From an uncultured Anaerolineae bacterium (GTDB lineage Bacteria; Chloroflexota; Anaerolineae; Aggregatilineales; Phototrophicaceae), in contig CAKQCB010000010.1 in NCBI GenBank assembly GCA_934216615.1, forward strand, positions 50,150 through 114,149: 64,000 nt of DNA, in the 5' to 3' direction. Below, piece by piece: positions 62,487 to 64,000 of this stretch; position 1 is the stretch's first letter, and every line of letters starts with the position of its first letter. The notes beneath the pieces were generated by a model, which worked only from the letters and a program-made list of their open reading frames with translations, was not told the DNA's origin and searched no databases. Position numbers and translations under genes: made by a program.

Positions 62487-63977
62487 TTAGTCCAAAACTT
62501 GTAATTGGTCGATCAAGGGTGTTTGATTGTCGTAATCCACCCCTGCATCGTAAATTTGATAGTTGTAGTGCACAAAGTTTGTGATGATCGAGGTCACCGC
62601 ATCGGATGGAAAGCGCGTGAACATTTCATACAATTGATCCTCGAGCGCTTGGAACCTTGCGCTCAGGTGAAACACAGTATAGTGAAACTGTGACCACAAC
62701 TCTTCCTGTCCCATAAGACGCAGATCAAACGCCAAATTCGCCTCTTGTTTGGTCGCATCTTTGAGCAAGGGAAACAGTGCGCGATATTCAAATGAATCCT
62801 TCGGCCATGATTTCGCGGCCAATGCAAGATATTCCCGTGGAGAAAGAGATTGTGCCTGTGCGTCCGTGCTCAGTTCATTGAGCATAGCCCCTAAAGCGTC
62901 GGAAGACATTCTCAAAATGCGACTCCCACAGTCGTTCGCAAGGCCGATCAATGTTGTCGCAATGCGGATTGATTTCTCAACCGTTTCGTGGTTAGCACTG
63001 ACATACGCATGTAAATCGGCATCCACCGATGCGAGTGAAGAAATCATCTTGGACATGGTGTAATCGGTGAGAATAGAGTCCGCCCGTAAAGCCAGCGCTT
63101 TATCCAACCCATAGGCTTGATACCCTTTACGGTGGATCAACAAACTCGACTCATACCGTTTCATCAAAGCGTGCATCGTAAAGTCGTGCAAAATCGTCTT
63201 GCCTGTTGGGATGAGCGCCTGCGCAGAGTCAGAAAAAACCCATCCTTCCTTCACTTGGTCACGGGCAATTTCAACGACGAGCAAATTCAACAAGAGCATA
63301 TACTTCACAGGATGCTCAAAGAATTTTTTGAGTTCGTGGGTATCAATGCCTACACTGCCTGCATAAGCAATCGCCGAATCGTTCAACAACCCAAGCATGT
63401 CGGGATGGAACTGCGTAATATCCAGTTCTTGGAGGGAAGATTCGCTCAGATATTGCAAAAATGCAGATTGTACCGAGACAAAAGATGCCCCAGAGATGAT
63501 TTGTAATGCGTAGGTATTAAACACATCCACAAAGTCGAGCGGGATCGCCAATTGAGTCGCCAAATGATGCCCGCCCAACTTATCTGACACCACTTCTAGT
63601 AGATGGTGCATGAATAGGGTGTAAATTCCCGGCATTGCCTGTTGCACAACACCCGAATCAAACGATTTACACATCACAGCGACGACGCCTGCCAGCGCCT
63701 TAATCCCCAGTTCGCCTAGCTGGTTGACCAACATTTCTTGCGTGGCTGGGGAATTGCTCAACACGAGCTGTGTGTAGCATCCCACAGCCGGCAGATATTT
63801 CTGCAAAATCACCTTTGAAAAAGACTCGACGATGAATTTTTCAAAAACAAGAATACGTTCGCGTGGCGAAGGAAGAAGGACTAATGCAGGAATTAACGGT
63901 TGCAAAGAATCTGCCAATACCTGTTTATCGACAACCCTTAGTTCAGGAATTTCGAATGGAAATTGTGGGTTCAACAT
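62487..63977 (-). CDS. unknown 496-residue protein in an operon with the P450
   Basis: I do not recognise this protein. It is almost wholly alpha-helical, without signal peptide, membrane span or metal-binding cluster that I can see; scattered HH and HxxxH pairs (FMHHLLEVV, GGHHLATQ) could bind iron but could also be chance. It starts at an ATG at 63977 with AGG 11 bases upstream (a GTG at 63989 is too close to that site). It reads intact close to the right window edge. Co-transcription with the P450 suggests a shared pathway, for example substrate supply or handling. Confidence 0.7.
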   Translation of the reverse strand: MLNPQFPFEIPELRVVDKQVLADSLQPLIPALVLLPSPRERILVFEKFIVESFSKVILQKYLPAVGCYTQLVLSNSPATQEMLVNQLGELGIKALAGVVAVMCKSFDSGVVQQAMPGIYTLFMHHLLEVVSDKLGGHHLATQLAIPLDFVDVFNTYALQIISGASFVSVQSAFLQYLSESSLQELDITQFHPDMLGLLNDSAIAYAGSVGIDTHELKKFFEHPVKYMLLLNLLVVEIARDQVKEGWVFSDSAQALIPTGKTILHDFTMHALMKRYESSLLIHRKGYQAYGLDKALALRADSILTDYTMSKMISSLASVDADLHAYVSANHETVEKSIRIATTLIGLANDCGSRILRMSSDALGAMLNELSTDAQAQSLSPREYLALAAKSWPKDSFEYRALFPLLKDATKQEANLAFDLRLMGQEELWSQFHYTVFHLSARFQALEDQLYEMFTRFPSDAVTSIITNFVHYNYQIYDAGVDYDNQTPLIDQLQVLD

Positions 63978-64000
63978 ACGAATGACCACCTTTTTACTAG

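Noticed and set aside
1..64000. CRISPR arrays, insertion sequences, prophage, tRNA or rRNA genes
   Set aside because: I read through for regularly spaced repeats, transposase or integrase motifs and tRNA-like T-arms and found none convincing.

Overview
The window is a continuous stretch of bacterial chromosome of roughly 48-50 % GC, with dense, well-formed genes on both strands and no phage, insertion sequence, CRISPR array or tRNA/rRNA that I can see. The gene content suggests a member of the Chloroflexota, probably an Anaerolineae-like, respiring heterotroph. The pointers are a complex I operon with a greatly enlarged NuoH, a PknB-type kinase with a long Thr/Pro-rich extracellular stalk, several LysM and SH3/SGNH envelope proteins, a fused GlyQS, and an isolated rpoB. 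The phylum is an inference from gene style and not from a marker search.

Layout. 1-11.2 kb, minus strand: an NADH:quinone oxidoreductase (complex I) operon running nuoA-B-C-D-E-F-(TPR gene)-G-H-I, then a strong hairpin, an unknown membrane protein, and the start of nuoJ, which is cut by the left edge. A near-consensus promoter lies upstream of nuoA. 11.3-18 kb: an FG-GAP/ASPIC protein, an alpha/beta hydrolase, and a disaccharide-phosphorolysis module (beta-phosphoglucomutase, LacI-type repressor, GH65 phosphorylase) with a perfect operator palindrome over the GH65 -10 box. 18-28 kb, minus strand: Nudix-GNAT fusion, arginase-like protein, housekeeping sigma factor RpoD, primase DnaG, CorA and the fused glycyl-tRNA synthetase. 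28-31 kb: an ECF sigma factor with a small membrane partner, and a GT-C glycosyltransferase. 31-35 kb: rpoB with its own promoter and terminator and no rpoC beside it.

35-44.5 kb: a LysM lipoprotein, a single-domain response regulator, a serine beta-lactamase-family protein, a second GT-C glycosyltransferase, a DUF1028 protein, a GNAT, a HAD phosphatase, endonuclease V and a lipoprotein with a LamG-like fold. 44.7-48.8 kb: a bifunctional-nuclease-family protein followed by a replication-initiation module of DnaB helicase, a DnaD-domain protein and a helicase-loader-like protein with two complete AAA+ domains. 48.8-57.3 kb: GNAT, PknB-like kinase, L,D-transpeptidase, CAP-LysM protein and two tandem SH3-SGNH proteins, all pointing to the cell envelope. 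57.4-64 kb: a TIR-TPR protein, a Gfo/Idh/MocA dehydrogenase with a ThuA-like partner, a HEAT-repeat protein, and a cytochrome P450 in an operon with an unrecognised 496-residue protein.

The items most worth a second look are the dnaB / dnaD-like / double-AAA+ loader cluster, the internal duplication that enlarges NuoH, the hairpin that splits the complex I operon, the orphan rpoB and the unexplained 300 bp behind it, and the TIR-TPR protein.
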